Assembly: GCA_910586515.1 (NCBI GenBank)
Contig: CAJUGL010000001.1
Span: 1-64,000 of the forward strand
Direction of reading: 5' to 3'
Source: an uncultured Acetatifactor sp.
Lineage (GTDB): Bacteria > Bacillota > Clostridia > Lachnospirales > Lachnospiraceae
Length of the DNA stretch: 64,000 nt
Under the pieces are notes generated by a model. It was not told where the DNA came from and ran no database searches. It saw nothing but the letters and a program-made list of their open reading frames with translations. The position numbers and the translations under genes are program-made. Every line of letters begins with the position of its first letter. Positions within the stretch are counted from its first letter, which is position 1. Positions 7,210-14,277 of the stretch are shown here, one piece after another.

Positions 7210-7986
7210 TTATTGGGGGCGCCGCGCGTACACTCCCGGGGCGCAGCCACAGCAGGCCTTGAAATACCGGGTAAAATGAGCCTGGTTTCCAAATCCGCAG
7301 AGCTGTGCAACCTCCTTGACCTGCAGGGCTTCATTGCTCAGCAGATTTTTGGCCTTCTCCAGTCTCGCGCGGAGAAGGTCATTTTTTGGCGTGGAGGAAA
7401 AGAAGCTGCGGTAATAGACATAAAACTGGCTTTTTTCCAGGTTGGCCTGTCGGCAGAGCCGTTGGATATCCCAGTCTTTTTCGCATTGGGTGAGCATCTG
7501 AAGGCGCAGGCTCTGAAACAGGGGATAGAGATGCCCGGCCTCTTCCTTTTGCGCAGTCTCCTGGGTCATGCTGCGTCCAATGGAGAGGAACAGCAGAGTG
7601 ATCAGGGCATGGACGGCTTCCTCCCTGTAGGGCAGGCCGGAGAAATACTCCTGCTGCAGACGGGAGATAAGGTCGTCGATCTGCATGGCATTTTCCGGAT
7701 AAAAAACGGTATTTTCCGGCAGGGGAAAGAACCTGGCGGGATTTTCATCGGAAGAAAAGTGAAGATAGTTGTTCCGGAATCTATGGACAGCCTGATAATG
7801 TTGGGGCATGCCGGGAGTATAGAGGATGCAGGCATTCTCCTTTGTGATTATAATTTTGTCGTCATGATAGACTTTCATGGGGGACTTAAACTGGAGAAAG
7901 AGATAATCCCCGCTTCCTGACGGGCGGAAAATGGTATCAAAGTCGTGGTTGGAACGATTGTATTCGCAGAAATTCAGTGTGTACAT
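7210..7986 (-). CDS. AraC family transcriptional regulator
   Basis: The protein has 258 residues. The N-terminal cupin-like sensing domain (about 1-140) has YHDDKIIITKENACILYTPG and HFSSDENPARFF. The C-terminal double helix-turn-helix (about 165-258) has DIQRLCRQANLEKSQFYVYY and VKEVAQLCGFGNQAHFTRYF. This domain order is that of sugar-responsive AraC/XylS activators. The ATG is preceded by AAGGAG. It is divergent from a GH51 arabinofuranosidase gene, and two direct repeats lie between them. It most likely activates that gene in response to arabinose or arabino-oligosaccharides; the ligand is inferred from context only. Confidence 0.88.
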   Translation of the reverse strand: MYTLNFCEYNRSNHDFDTIFRPSGSGDYLFLQFKSPMKVYHDDKIIITKENACILYTPGMPQHYQAVHRFRNNYLHFSSDENPARFFPLPENTVFYPENAMQIDDLISRLQQEYFSGLPYREEAVHALITLLFLSIGRSMTQETAQKEEAGHLYPLFQSLRLQMLTQCEKDWDIQRLCRQANLEKSQFYVYYRSFFSSTPKNDLLRARLEKAKNLLSNEALQVKEVAQLCGFGNQAHFTRYFKACCGCAPGVYARRPQ

Positions 7987-8022
7987 GGATACTCCTTATC
8001 GTATATGGAAAGAGGATTGGTC

Positions 8023-8053
8023 ATCACCGGAAAAGTTTATCACATTACCGGAA
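8023..8053 (+). promoter_or_regulatory. Direct repeats 21 bp apart, candidate AraC-family operator
   Basis: ATCACCGGAA (8023-8032) and ATTACCGGAA (8044-8053) agree at 9 of 10 positions and start exactly 21 bp apart, two helical turns. AraC-family proteins usually bind tandem half-sites on one face of the helix. The pair lies in the 185-bp space between the divergent regulator and enzyme genes. Confidence 0.5.
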
Positions 8054-8082
8054 GAAAAGTCAAACAAAACGGAAAAAAGGAG

Positions 8083-8175
8083 ATGGAATATCCGCAGAAA
8101 CCGGTTTATGATAAATACATCAGACAGGACAGCGCCGAAGCCATGAATGGCGGCGCGGAAACGAGGCAGAGATGA
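8083..8175 (+). CDS. Possible 30-codon upstream ORF overlapping the arabinofuranosidase start
   Basis: ATG 8083, directly after AAAAAAGGAG, opens a 30-codon frame (MEYPQKPVYDKYIRQDSAEA...) whose TGA (8173-8175) overlaps the ATG of the enzyme gene. This geometry would allow translational coupling. The purine box is too close to the ATG for a normal ribosome site and the peptide resembles nothing I know, so it may be chance. Confidence 0.25.
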   Translation: MEYPQKPVYDKYIRQDSAEAMNGGAETRQR

Positions 8176-9671
8176 AAAAAGCAGAGATTATCGTAGACAG
8201 GTATTATCTCACAGGAGCGGTGGACAAAAGGATTTTCGGTTCTTTTATCGAGCATCTGGGTCGGGCTGTGTATGAGGGGATTTACCAGGAGGGAAGTCCC
8301 TTTGCGGACGGACAGGGAATGCGCAGGGATGTACTGGCTCTGGTGAAGGAACTCAGGGTTCCCATTGTGCGTTATCCAGGAGGAAATTTTGTGTCCGGCT
8401 ACCACTGGGAGGACGGCGTAGGGCCTAAATCGGAACGTCCGGCAAAAGTGGACCTGGCCTGGCAGGTGATTGAATCCAACCAGTTCGGCCTGAACGAGTT
8501 CGCGGACTGGGCGAAGAAGGCGGGCGCGGAGGTGATGATGGCGGTAAACCTGGGAACCAGAGGGCCGGAGGAGGCCAGGAATCTGTTGGAATACTGCAAT
8601 TTTGAGAAGGGCAGCTACTACAGCGACTTAAGAAGAAAGCACGGATGTGAGGCCCCACACAATATCAGGCTCTGGTGCATGGGAAATGAGATGGACGGAC
8701 CCTGGCAGATGGGGCATAAGACGGCGAAGGAATACGGAAGGACGGCTGCGGAGACCAGCAGACTGATGAAGTTCATGGATCCGGACATTGAGACTGTGGC
8801 ATGCGGCAGCTCTTCCCTTGGCATGGATACCTTTGGGTACTGGGAAGACGGGGTATTAAGCGAATGCTATGAAGAGGTGGATTATCTCTCCCTTCACCAG
8901 TATTACGGAAACAGGGACAACAACACACCGGAATTTCTGGCAAATTCCAAGGGCATGGACCAGTTTATCAGCCAGGTTGTGTCTATTGCGGACTGCGTGA
9001 AGGCAAAGAAGCGCAGCAGGAAGCAGATCAACCTTTCCTTTGACGAGTGGAATGTCTGGTATCACAGCAATGAGGCGGATGCCGAACTGGAGAAATGGGT
9101 GCAGGCCCCTCACCAGCTGGAGGATGTGTACAACTTTGAGGATGCGCTGTTAGTGGGCAGTATGCTGATTACCCTGCTGCGCCATGCGGACAGGGTGAAG
9201 ATTGCCTGTCTGGCGCAGCTGGTAAATGTAATCGCTCCCATTATGACCTCAGACACCGGAGCCTGGAGGCAGACGATTTTCTATCCATATATGCATGCCA
9301 GCATGTACGGCAGAGGCACGGTGCTGAACACTCTGGTGAAAGCTCCCTTCTATGAGAGCAGGAACTACGGGGAGGTTTCCTTCCTTGACAGCGTCTGCGT
9401 CTGGAACGAGGAAGAAGAGGAGCTGACCATCTTTGCGGTGAATAAGAATCTGGAGGAGGATCTGGAAGTAAGCTGTGATTTAAGGCAGTTTGCAGATTAC
9501 AGGGTGGCTGAGCATATCGTCCTGACCCATGAGGACCTGAAGGCAGTGAACACGGAGAGCAATCCGGACTGCGTAAAACCGGTGACAGGCGGCGCTTCCG
9601 GCATGGAACAGGGACATTTTACCGCTGTGTTCGGCAGGCACAGCTGGAATGTGGTAAGGCTGAAAAAATAG
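8172..9671 (+). CDS. Alpha-L-arabinofuranosidase, glycoside hydrolase family 51
   Basis: The protein has 499 residues and no signal peptide, so it acts in the cytoplasm on imported arabino-oligosaccharides and releases terminal arabinofuranose. The (beta/alpha)8 barrel starts with IFGSFIEHLGRAVYEGIY and the substrate loop RYPGGNFVSGYHW. The general acid/base is E173 in WCMGNEMDG and the nucleophile is E292 in SFDEWNVWY, both standard for GH51. The C-terminal 130 residues form the expected beta-sandwich. Length matches the family. It is divergent from an AraC regulator, with tandem repeats between them suggesting arabinose-type induction. No transporter gene adjoins it. Confidence 0.93.
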   Translation: MKKAEIIVDRYYLTGAVDKRIFGSFIEHLGRAVYEGIYQEGSPFADGQGMRRDVLALVKELRVPIVRYPGGNFVSGYHWEDGVGPKSERPAKVDLAWQVIESNQFGLNEFADWAKKAGAEVMMAVNLGTRGPEEARNLLEYCNFEKGSYYSDLRRKHGCEAPHNIRLWCMGNEMDGPWQMGHKTAKEYGRTAAETSRLMKFMDPDIETVACGSSSLGMDTFGYWEDGVLSECYEEVDYLSLHQYYGNRDNNTPEFLANSKGMDQFISQVVSIADCVKAKKRSRKQINLSFDEWNVWYHSNEADAELEKWVQAPHQLEDVYNFEDALLVGSMLITLLRHADRVKIACLAQLVNVIAPIMTSDTGAWRQTIFYPYMHASMYGRGTVLNTLVKAPFYESRNYGEVSFLDSVCVWNEEEEELTIFAVNKNLEEDLEVSCDLRQFADYRVAEHIVLTHEDLKAVNTESNPDCVKPVTGGASGMEQGHFTAVFGRHSWNVVRLKK

Positions 9672-9689
9672 GATGGTATTCCGGATTAT

Positions 9690-10613
9690 TTACAGGGTGT
9701 GGTCAGCGCCGGGGGGAGGAAGCAGGGGCGGAAAGGAGAGCAGGATCCGCAGTTTTCCCTGGTTGAATTCCGCTTTTGCATCCCCGCCCATCCGTTTCAT
9801 TAATTCCTTCACGATAAACAGGCCGAGTCCTGAGGAGCCCTTCCTCCGGGCTCGGTCTGCTTTGTAAAAACGGTCAAAAATCTGTTCTGGATTCAGGTCC
9901 GCCGTTTCAGGTACGGCATTTTCAAATGTCAGGCAGGTTTCCGACTCCTGGATGACGGAAAGGTCTCCTGTCCCGTGGAGCAGTGCATTCTGCAACAGAT
10001 TCAGAAATATACGCCGCAGGGCATCCTCGTCCCCCCGGACCTGAAAGCCTTCCGACGTGAAACTGATTTTGGGGGACATTTGTTTTTTCTCGAATTCGGC
10101 ATACAGACTGAGAAGGCAGTCCCCCAGAAGAGGCAGAACCTGTATATTTTTCAGGTTTTCCGGGGAGAACAGGAAAGCTTCATTGGTAAGCTTGGTATAG
10201 AGGAAAAGTTTTTCCAGCATATCTTCCAGCTCTATAAGGCGGCGCCGGACGGAGAGCAGATATTCTTCCTTTTTCCCGGGCTCCTCACATTCCAGGGCAA
10301 GCTGAAGATACCCGGAAGCTCCGGTGAGGGGCGTTCGGATATCGTGGGCCAGGTCAGTGATATTCTGTTTCAGCTGTTTTTCCGCCCTTTCATGCCGGAG
10401 ATGGTTTTCGTCCCTGGCAGAAAGGAGCCGGTTCAGTCCCCGGCACAGCGCAAGCAGAGGCTGCTGTCTTGAGGAGACAGTCAGTTCCAGGTGGCTGCCC
10501 TGACGGATTTCTTCCAGCTGAAGGCAGAGGGAGCGGATTTCCAGGCGTATTCTGATGTACAGAAAAATAAGCAGGCCGCACACAGCAGCTGACAGAAGGA
10601 GTAAAATAACCAT
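9690..10613 (-). CDS. Sensor histidine kinase of a BceS/VanS-like two-component system
   Basis: The protein has 307 residues. One N-terminal helix (about 3-20) and almost no extracellular domain mark an intramembrane-type sensor. The dimerisation box is ITDLAHDIRTPLTG with the phospho-accepting H90. The ATPase domain has the N box NLLQNALLHG, and GSSGLGLFIVKELMKRMGGD is the G box. It is the last gene of a minus-strand cluster after a response regulator, an ATPase and a permease. Sensors of this minimal type commonly read the flux state of the neighbouring transporter. A 112-bp repeat-bearing gap separates it from the permease gene. Confidence 0.87.
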   Translation of the reverse strand: MVILLLLSAAVCGLLIFLYIRIRLEIRSLCLQLEEIRQGSHLELTVSSRQQPLLALCRGLNRLLSARDENHLRHERAEKQLKQNITDLAHDIRTPLTGASGYLQLALECEEPGKKEEYLLSVRRRLIELEDMLEKLFLYTKLTNEAFLFSPENLKNIQVLPLLGDCLLSLYAEFEKKQMSPKISFTSEGFQVRGDEDALRRIFLNLLQNALLHGTGDLSVIQESETCLTFENAVPETADLNPEQIFDRFYKADRARRKGSSGLGLFIVKELMKRMGGDAKAEFNQGKLRILLSFPPLLPPPGADHTL

Positions 10614-10659
10614 TGCAACCGATCCTTTCTATGACTTTCTATGAGAGACCTGGGGGCAG

Positions 10660-10716
10660 ATATTCTGCCTGATGGGGCTCCGGGGAAGGTGGGTGAGAAT
10701 ATCCTGCCTGATGGGG
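10660..10716 (+). repeat. Imperfect direct repeat, 39-bp period, between permease and kinase genes
   Basis: ATATTCTGCCTGATGGGG (10660-10677) recurs as ATATCCTGCCTGATGGGG (10699-10716) with one mismatch. A third, weaker copy begins at 10731, inside the 3' end of the permease gene. A GACCTGGG motif also recurs nearby. The tandem may have arisen by slippage. It sits between two co-directional genes and could shape the mRNA, but no function is visible. Confidence 0.6.
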
Positions 10717-10725
10717 TGACCTGGG

Positions 10726-11517
10726 TCAGATATCCCTCCTGGTCAGGACAATGCACCCCAGCAGGGAGTATACCGCAGAAAACACCAGTCCCACCACGGC
10801 GCCTTTCCAGTCTGCCATTCCGGAATACCTGACAGGCCCATAGGCAAGATTTGCATACAGCGTGTAGTCACACCACTCAGTCATATGGAAGAGCGCGGTA
10901 AAGTTCAGCAGCAGTGTCTGGCCCAGACCACTGCCCAGGACCAGGACCGCAGCCACTCCCATGGCGCTGCTCCGGGTCAGAAGGATAACCAGGATAAACA
11001 GCGCCGAAAAACCCATGGAGACAGTCCAGGTATGGACAAAGTAGAAAGCCAGGCTGTCCACTGCGCTGTTTGGTACCAGTGTGCCGAAACATGTGTTTAC
11101 CAGAAGGTTGTAGACAAGGAGCGCCGCAAGAAAAACAAAGTTCAGAATGCCTGCCGTCAGGAGCTTGCTTGCCACATATTTCCATCTGTCACGGTGCAGG
11201 GCCATGATATTTTTCATAAATCCACTGCTGAAATCCAGACTGACGAACAGGGCGGCCAGAATTCCGGTAATGGTGGTGAAAACGCCCCCGTCTATGCCGC
11301 TGTCCCGAAACATCATCAGAAGATCATAGTTCTTCAGTGTTTCCACAGTGCTTTGCAGCGCAAGGCTCATCTCACCTGCGCCCAGTCCTTCCGGGTCTTG
11401 AAACCGCCATGTCATCCAGTAGGCCAATATTGTCATGGCCAGCAGGAAGGCCAGGCAGATATAGAGGGATTTGGTCCTCTTCAAACGATATAAGTCCATG
11501 CGAAGCAGATTAAACAT
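10726..11517 (-). CDS. ABC-2 type transporter permease
   Basis: The protein has 263 residues with six hydrophobic segments. It begins MFNLLRMDLYRLKRTKSLYI, the usual start of bacitracin/lantibiotic-type ABC-2 permeases, and the conserved SGFMKNIMALHRDRWKYVASK lies after the second helix. I placed the start at 11517, where AAAGGAG precedes an ATG. The longer frame would extend into the ATPase gene. The eight-base overlap with the ATPase implies coupled synthesis. With that ATPase it should move an amphipathic peptide or antibiotic out of the membrane. Confidence 0.85.
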   Translation of the reverse strand: MFNLLRMDLYRLKRTKSLYICLAFLLAMTILAYWMTWRFQDPEGLGAGEMSLALQSTVETLKNYDLLMMFRDSGIDGGVFTTITGILAALFVSLDFSSGFMKNIMALHRDRWKYVASKLLTAGILNFVFLAALLVYNLLVNTCFGTLVPNSAVDSLAFYFVHTWTVSMGFSALFILVILLTRSSAMGVAAVLVLGSGLGQTLLLNFTALFHMTEWCDYTLYANLAYGPVRYSGMADWKGAVVGLVFSAVYSLLGCIVLTRRDI

Positions 11518-12472
11518 GGGATTTTGTCTCCTTTCTCTGTTCTGTGGCTCCGGCGCCGTCCATGCGGGCCAGAAAATACTCTTCCAGATCCATGTGATGA
11601 AAACCTGAGGCGTAGACCTGTATCCGGTTTTCAATGAGATACCGGTTCATGGTCCCGCCCTCCTGCAGACCGTACAGATGCAGGGTGCTTCCGTCCTCCG
11701 CTTCCGCCCGGATATCAGGCCTGTATTCCTGGATCAGAGCCAGGGCGCGGCGGGGATCGTCCACCTGGATGAAGAAGTAGTCTTCACAGTTTCGCTCCAG
11801 CTCTTCCCGTTCCAGCTGCTCTACCAGGTTTCCGTTCTGGATGATTCCGTAATGGGTGGAGATCTTGCTCAGCTCCCCCAGGATGTGGGAACTGATGAGA
11901 AAGGTTTTGCCTTCTTGGTTCAGTTTCAGAATCAGCTGGCGTATCTCGCGGACGCCTTTCGGGTCCAGGCCGTTGATGGGTTCGTCCAGGATCAGCAGAT
12001 CCGGATTGCCCAACAGGGCCAGGGCTATGCCCAGACGCTGTTTCATTCCCATGGAAAATGTCTTTGCCTTTTTGGGTTCGGCCGGGGACAGCCCGGTAAG
12101 GGTGAGCAAATCGTCTGCCTTCTTTTCATCCGTCAGGCCGATGCATTTTGATTTCATGATCATATTCTGCCGGGCAGTGAGATTGGGGTAAATACCGGCA
12201 GATTCGATGAGACAGCCGATTCGTCTGGCCGCAAGGGGGCTGTGGGACGGTTTTCCATACAGGCTGATCTCGCCTTCCGTGGGATGCGCCAGTCCGCAGA
12301 GCATTTTCAGGGTGGTGGATTTTCCTGCGCCGTTTCTTCCGATAAATCCGTAGATGGCGCCCTCCGGAACCTGCATATTCATCTGATTCACGGCGATTTT
12401 TTTCTTATACTTTTTGGTGAGGGCCCTGGTTTCCACAGCCAGGGGAATTGGGTTTTCCTTTGACAGTTCCAT
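11510..12472 (-). CDS. ABC transporter ATP-binding protein (BcrA-like)
   Basis: The protein has 320 residues. Walker A is GRNGAGKST (about 49), the signature is TFSMGMKQRLGIALALLGNP and Walker B is LLILDEPINGLDP, followed by the switch histidine in LISSHILGEL. The roughly 100-residue C-terminal extension is typical of BcrA/LanF-like ATPases for peptide-antibiotic resistance. Two ATGs lie close together; I prefer 12472 because AAAGGAG sits five bases before it, whereas the first ATG overlaps that site. It is partnered by overlap with the ABC-2 permease and lies downstream of a response regulator gene. Confidence 0.9.
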   Translation of the reverse strand: MELSKENPIPLAVETRALTKKYKKKIAVNQMNMQVPEGAIYGFIGRNGAGKSTTLKMLCGLAHPTEGEISLYGKPSHSPLAARRIGCLIESAGIYPNLTARQNMIMKSKCIGLTDEKKADDLLTLTGLSPAEPKKAKTFSMGMKQRLGIALALLGNPDLLILDEPINGLDPKGVREIRQLILKLNQEGKTFLISSHILGELSKISTHYGIIQNGNLVEQLEREELERNCEDYFFIQVDDPRRALALIQEYRPDIRAEAEDGSTLHLYGLQEGGTMNRYLIENRIQVYASGFHHMDLEEYFLARMDGAGATEQRKETKSHV

Positions 12473-12583
12473 TAGCATCTCCTTTCTGAGCCCTGCCTGC
12501 GGTTCCTGAGAATCTCTGCCTGCGGTTTCCGCGGCGACTTTCCGGCATCCGGGCTTATCTGTAAGATAGTATAAAGGGAAAAG

Positions 12584-12610
12584 GTTTAAAAACTGCTCAG
12601 GAAAGTTTAA
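12584..12610 (-). promoter_or_regulatory. Direct repeats 21 bp apart, candidate response-regulator site
   Basis: GTTTAAAAA (12584-12592) and GTTTAAGAA (12605-12613) on the plus strand are 21 bp apart in the gap between the response regulator and ATPase genes. On the minus strand a TATACT -10-like box lies just downstream. OmpR-type regulators bind tandem half-sites with about this spacing, so this may control the transporter genes. Confidence 0.35.
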
Positions 12611-12622
12611 GAAAAGGTAAAG

Positions 12623-13303
12623 TTATCGGAGTTTAAAGCCCATGCCCCAGACAGTCTGGATATAGTCATCCGTTCCGCTTTCCCTCAGCTTTGAGCGGAT
12701 GTTGCTGATATGCACATTGATGGTTTTGTCCTCTGCCAGATATTCTTCGCCCCATACGTACTCATAGATTTTCTGCTTTGAAAATACCAGCTTCGGATTT
12801 CGGATGAGAAGCTCCAGGATCAGGAATTCATGCCTGGTGAGGCTGATTTCCTTTCCGCAGGCCTTCATTTCCAGTGTGTCCGGATTCAGGGTCCAGTCAC
12901 GGTAACGGTAAACCGCGCCTGATGCGGTTCTGTGGGATTCCTCCTTTTTTTCCTTCCGGCGCAGCTGCACCTGAATGCGCACCAATAGCTCCGGCAGGTC
13001 AAAGGGCTTGCAGATATAATCCTCCGCTCCGGCGGAGAGAAGGTTTACCTTGCTGTCCAGAGCGCTTTTTGCGGAAAGAACGATCACAGGCGTCTTCCCG
13101 GAAAAAAGGGGGACCAGTTCCTCACCGCTGATTCCCGGAAGCATCAGATCCATCAGGACCAGGTCAAATTCTTCCATGGAAAAGAGCAGCTTTGCCTCGC
13201 TGCCGGAGAAGGCCTGGGTGCAGGCGTAGCCCTGTCCTTCCAGATACTCCCGCAGCATGGCATTGTTGTCCGCGTCATCCTCTACAATCAGAATATGTTT
13301 CAT
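12623..13303 (-). CDS. OmpR/PhoB family response regulator
   Basis: The protein has 226 residues. The receiver domain has the acidic pocket VEDD (8-10), the phospho-acceptor D52 in LVLMDLMLPG and the conserved Lys in ICKPFDLPEL. The C-terminal winged helix includes LTRHEFLILELLIRNPKLVF and NVHISNIRSKLRE. It is first in a minus-strand order of regulator, ATPase, permease and kinase, so it is expected to be phosphorylated by the kinase at 9690-10613 and to induce the transporter. A 150-bp gap before the ATPase gene holds a candidate binding site. Confidence 0.92.
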   Translation of the reverse strand: MKHILIVEDDADNNAMLREYLEGQGYACTQAFSGSEAKLLFSMEEFDLVLMDLMLPGISGEELVPLFSGKTPVIVLSAKSALDSKVNLLSAGAEDYICKPFDLPELLVRIQVQLRRKEKKEESHRTASGAVYRYRDWTLNPDTLEMKACGKEISLTRHEFLILELLIRNPKLVFSKQKIYEYVWGEEYLAEDKTINVHISNIRSKLRESGTDDYIQTVWGMGFKLR

Positions 13304-13346
13304 AAACGGAGTTCTCCTGTTTTTAAGAATATTTACCTGCCCACTG

Positions 13347-14075
13347 TTATCGCTGATTCCGCCTTCCGTGTTTTATGATCCAGTCCTGTGCCTTGCTCTG
13401 GCCGGATTTTCTCCACTGAGAAATGATAAAATCAGCTTTTTCCGGATCATCCTTATACAGGTCATTGAGGTTATTTCCCACACTTTTCTGTACGAATTTT
13501 TCCGGATCATCTTTTAAATTTGTTAAAATCTTAACGTATCGGTCAAATTCATCCAACGCCGCGTATAATTTACGGGACCAGGGCAGCCGTGTTCTGACGC
13601 CTTCGCTTGCAAGGCGCCTGACATGGACATTTTCATCAAGTGTCCACAGAATCAACTCATCCATTACTTCCCCGGGATGTTCCTGGAGTAAAGGGCGGAC
13701 GGCATACTCTCCGGTGAACCTTTTGGTCAATTCCTTCAGGAAGGAAAGGGACAGACGCCAATCCTCATTTCCATGACGTTCCGCATATCTGCCCACAGGC
13801 CATAGCCACCATCCAATATTGAACATTCCTTCCGGCTGTGCCAGTTCCGGCCCCAGTATATTGAAAAATGCCTGAATATTTTCGGCGTAATCCTCCGGCA
13901 TGCTGTCCTCCAGGGCATCCACAATGCAGTCAAGCCTTGCAAACAGTTCCTTATCCTCCAGTCTGCCGACAAGAGACTGCCGGAATTTTTCCCGGTCAAA
14001 ATCCGGCATCACCGTATAGATCTTTTGGGAAAGGGTGAAAATGTAGTCTTCATTATAATAGTCTTTAAATTTCAT
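13347..14075 (-). CDS. DNA alkylation repair protein (AlkC/AlkD-type HEAT-like repeats)
   Basis: The protein has 242 residues and is all helical with no signal peptide. Recognisable blocks are WTLDENVHVRRLASEGVRTRLPW, then VQKSVGNNLNDLYKDDPEKA and the C-terminal AQDWIIKHGRRNQ, which match the HEAT-like DNA glycosylase family that removes alkylated purines without base flipping. Within the family the W...HVRRLASEG and SVGNNLNDL signatures favour the AlkC branch. It is a single gene, divergent from the kinase fusion, with no repair-gene neighbours. Catalytic competence is not proven by sequence alone. Confidence 0.8.
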   Translation of the reverse strand: MKFKDYYNEDYIFTLSQKIYTVMPDFDREKFRQSLVGRLEDKELFARLDCIVDALEDSMPEDYAENIQAFFNILGPELAQPEGMFNIGWWLWPVGRYAERHGNEDWRLSLSFLKELTKRFTGEYAVRPLLQEHPGEVMDELILWTLDENVHVRRLASEGVRTRLPWSRKLYAALDEFDRYVKILTNLKDDPEKFVQKSVGNNLNDLYKDDPEKADFIISQWRKSGQSKAQDWIIKHGRRNQR

Positions 14076-14151
14076 GGTGCTCTGCTCCCTGTATGTATAG
14101 TAGTATCATTGTAACTTGCAAACCGCATGCATGTCAACTTTTTCCGAAGTC

Positions 14152-14180
14152 TTTCAAAACTGCCGTGAAGATGGTATAAT
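14152..14180 (+). promoter_or_regulatory. Promoter of the kinase-fusion gene
   Basis: TTTCAA (14152-14157) and TATAAT (14175-14180) are 17 bp apart, with a TGG extension before the -10 box. The downstream gene starts about 98 bases later at 14278. Confidence 0.5.
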
Positions 14181-14277
14181 TGTGCTGAAGTCGGCAGGAC
14201 GAAACGGCCTGTGTGCCGCAGGCAGGTACAGACAGATGCGCTGTATCAGGGACAGGGCAGGAGAGGAGACGGCAGAG

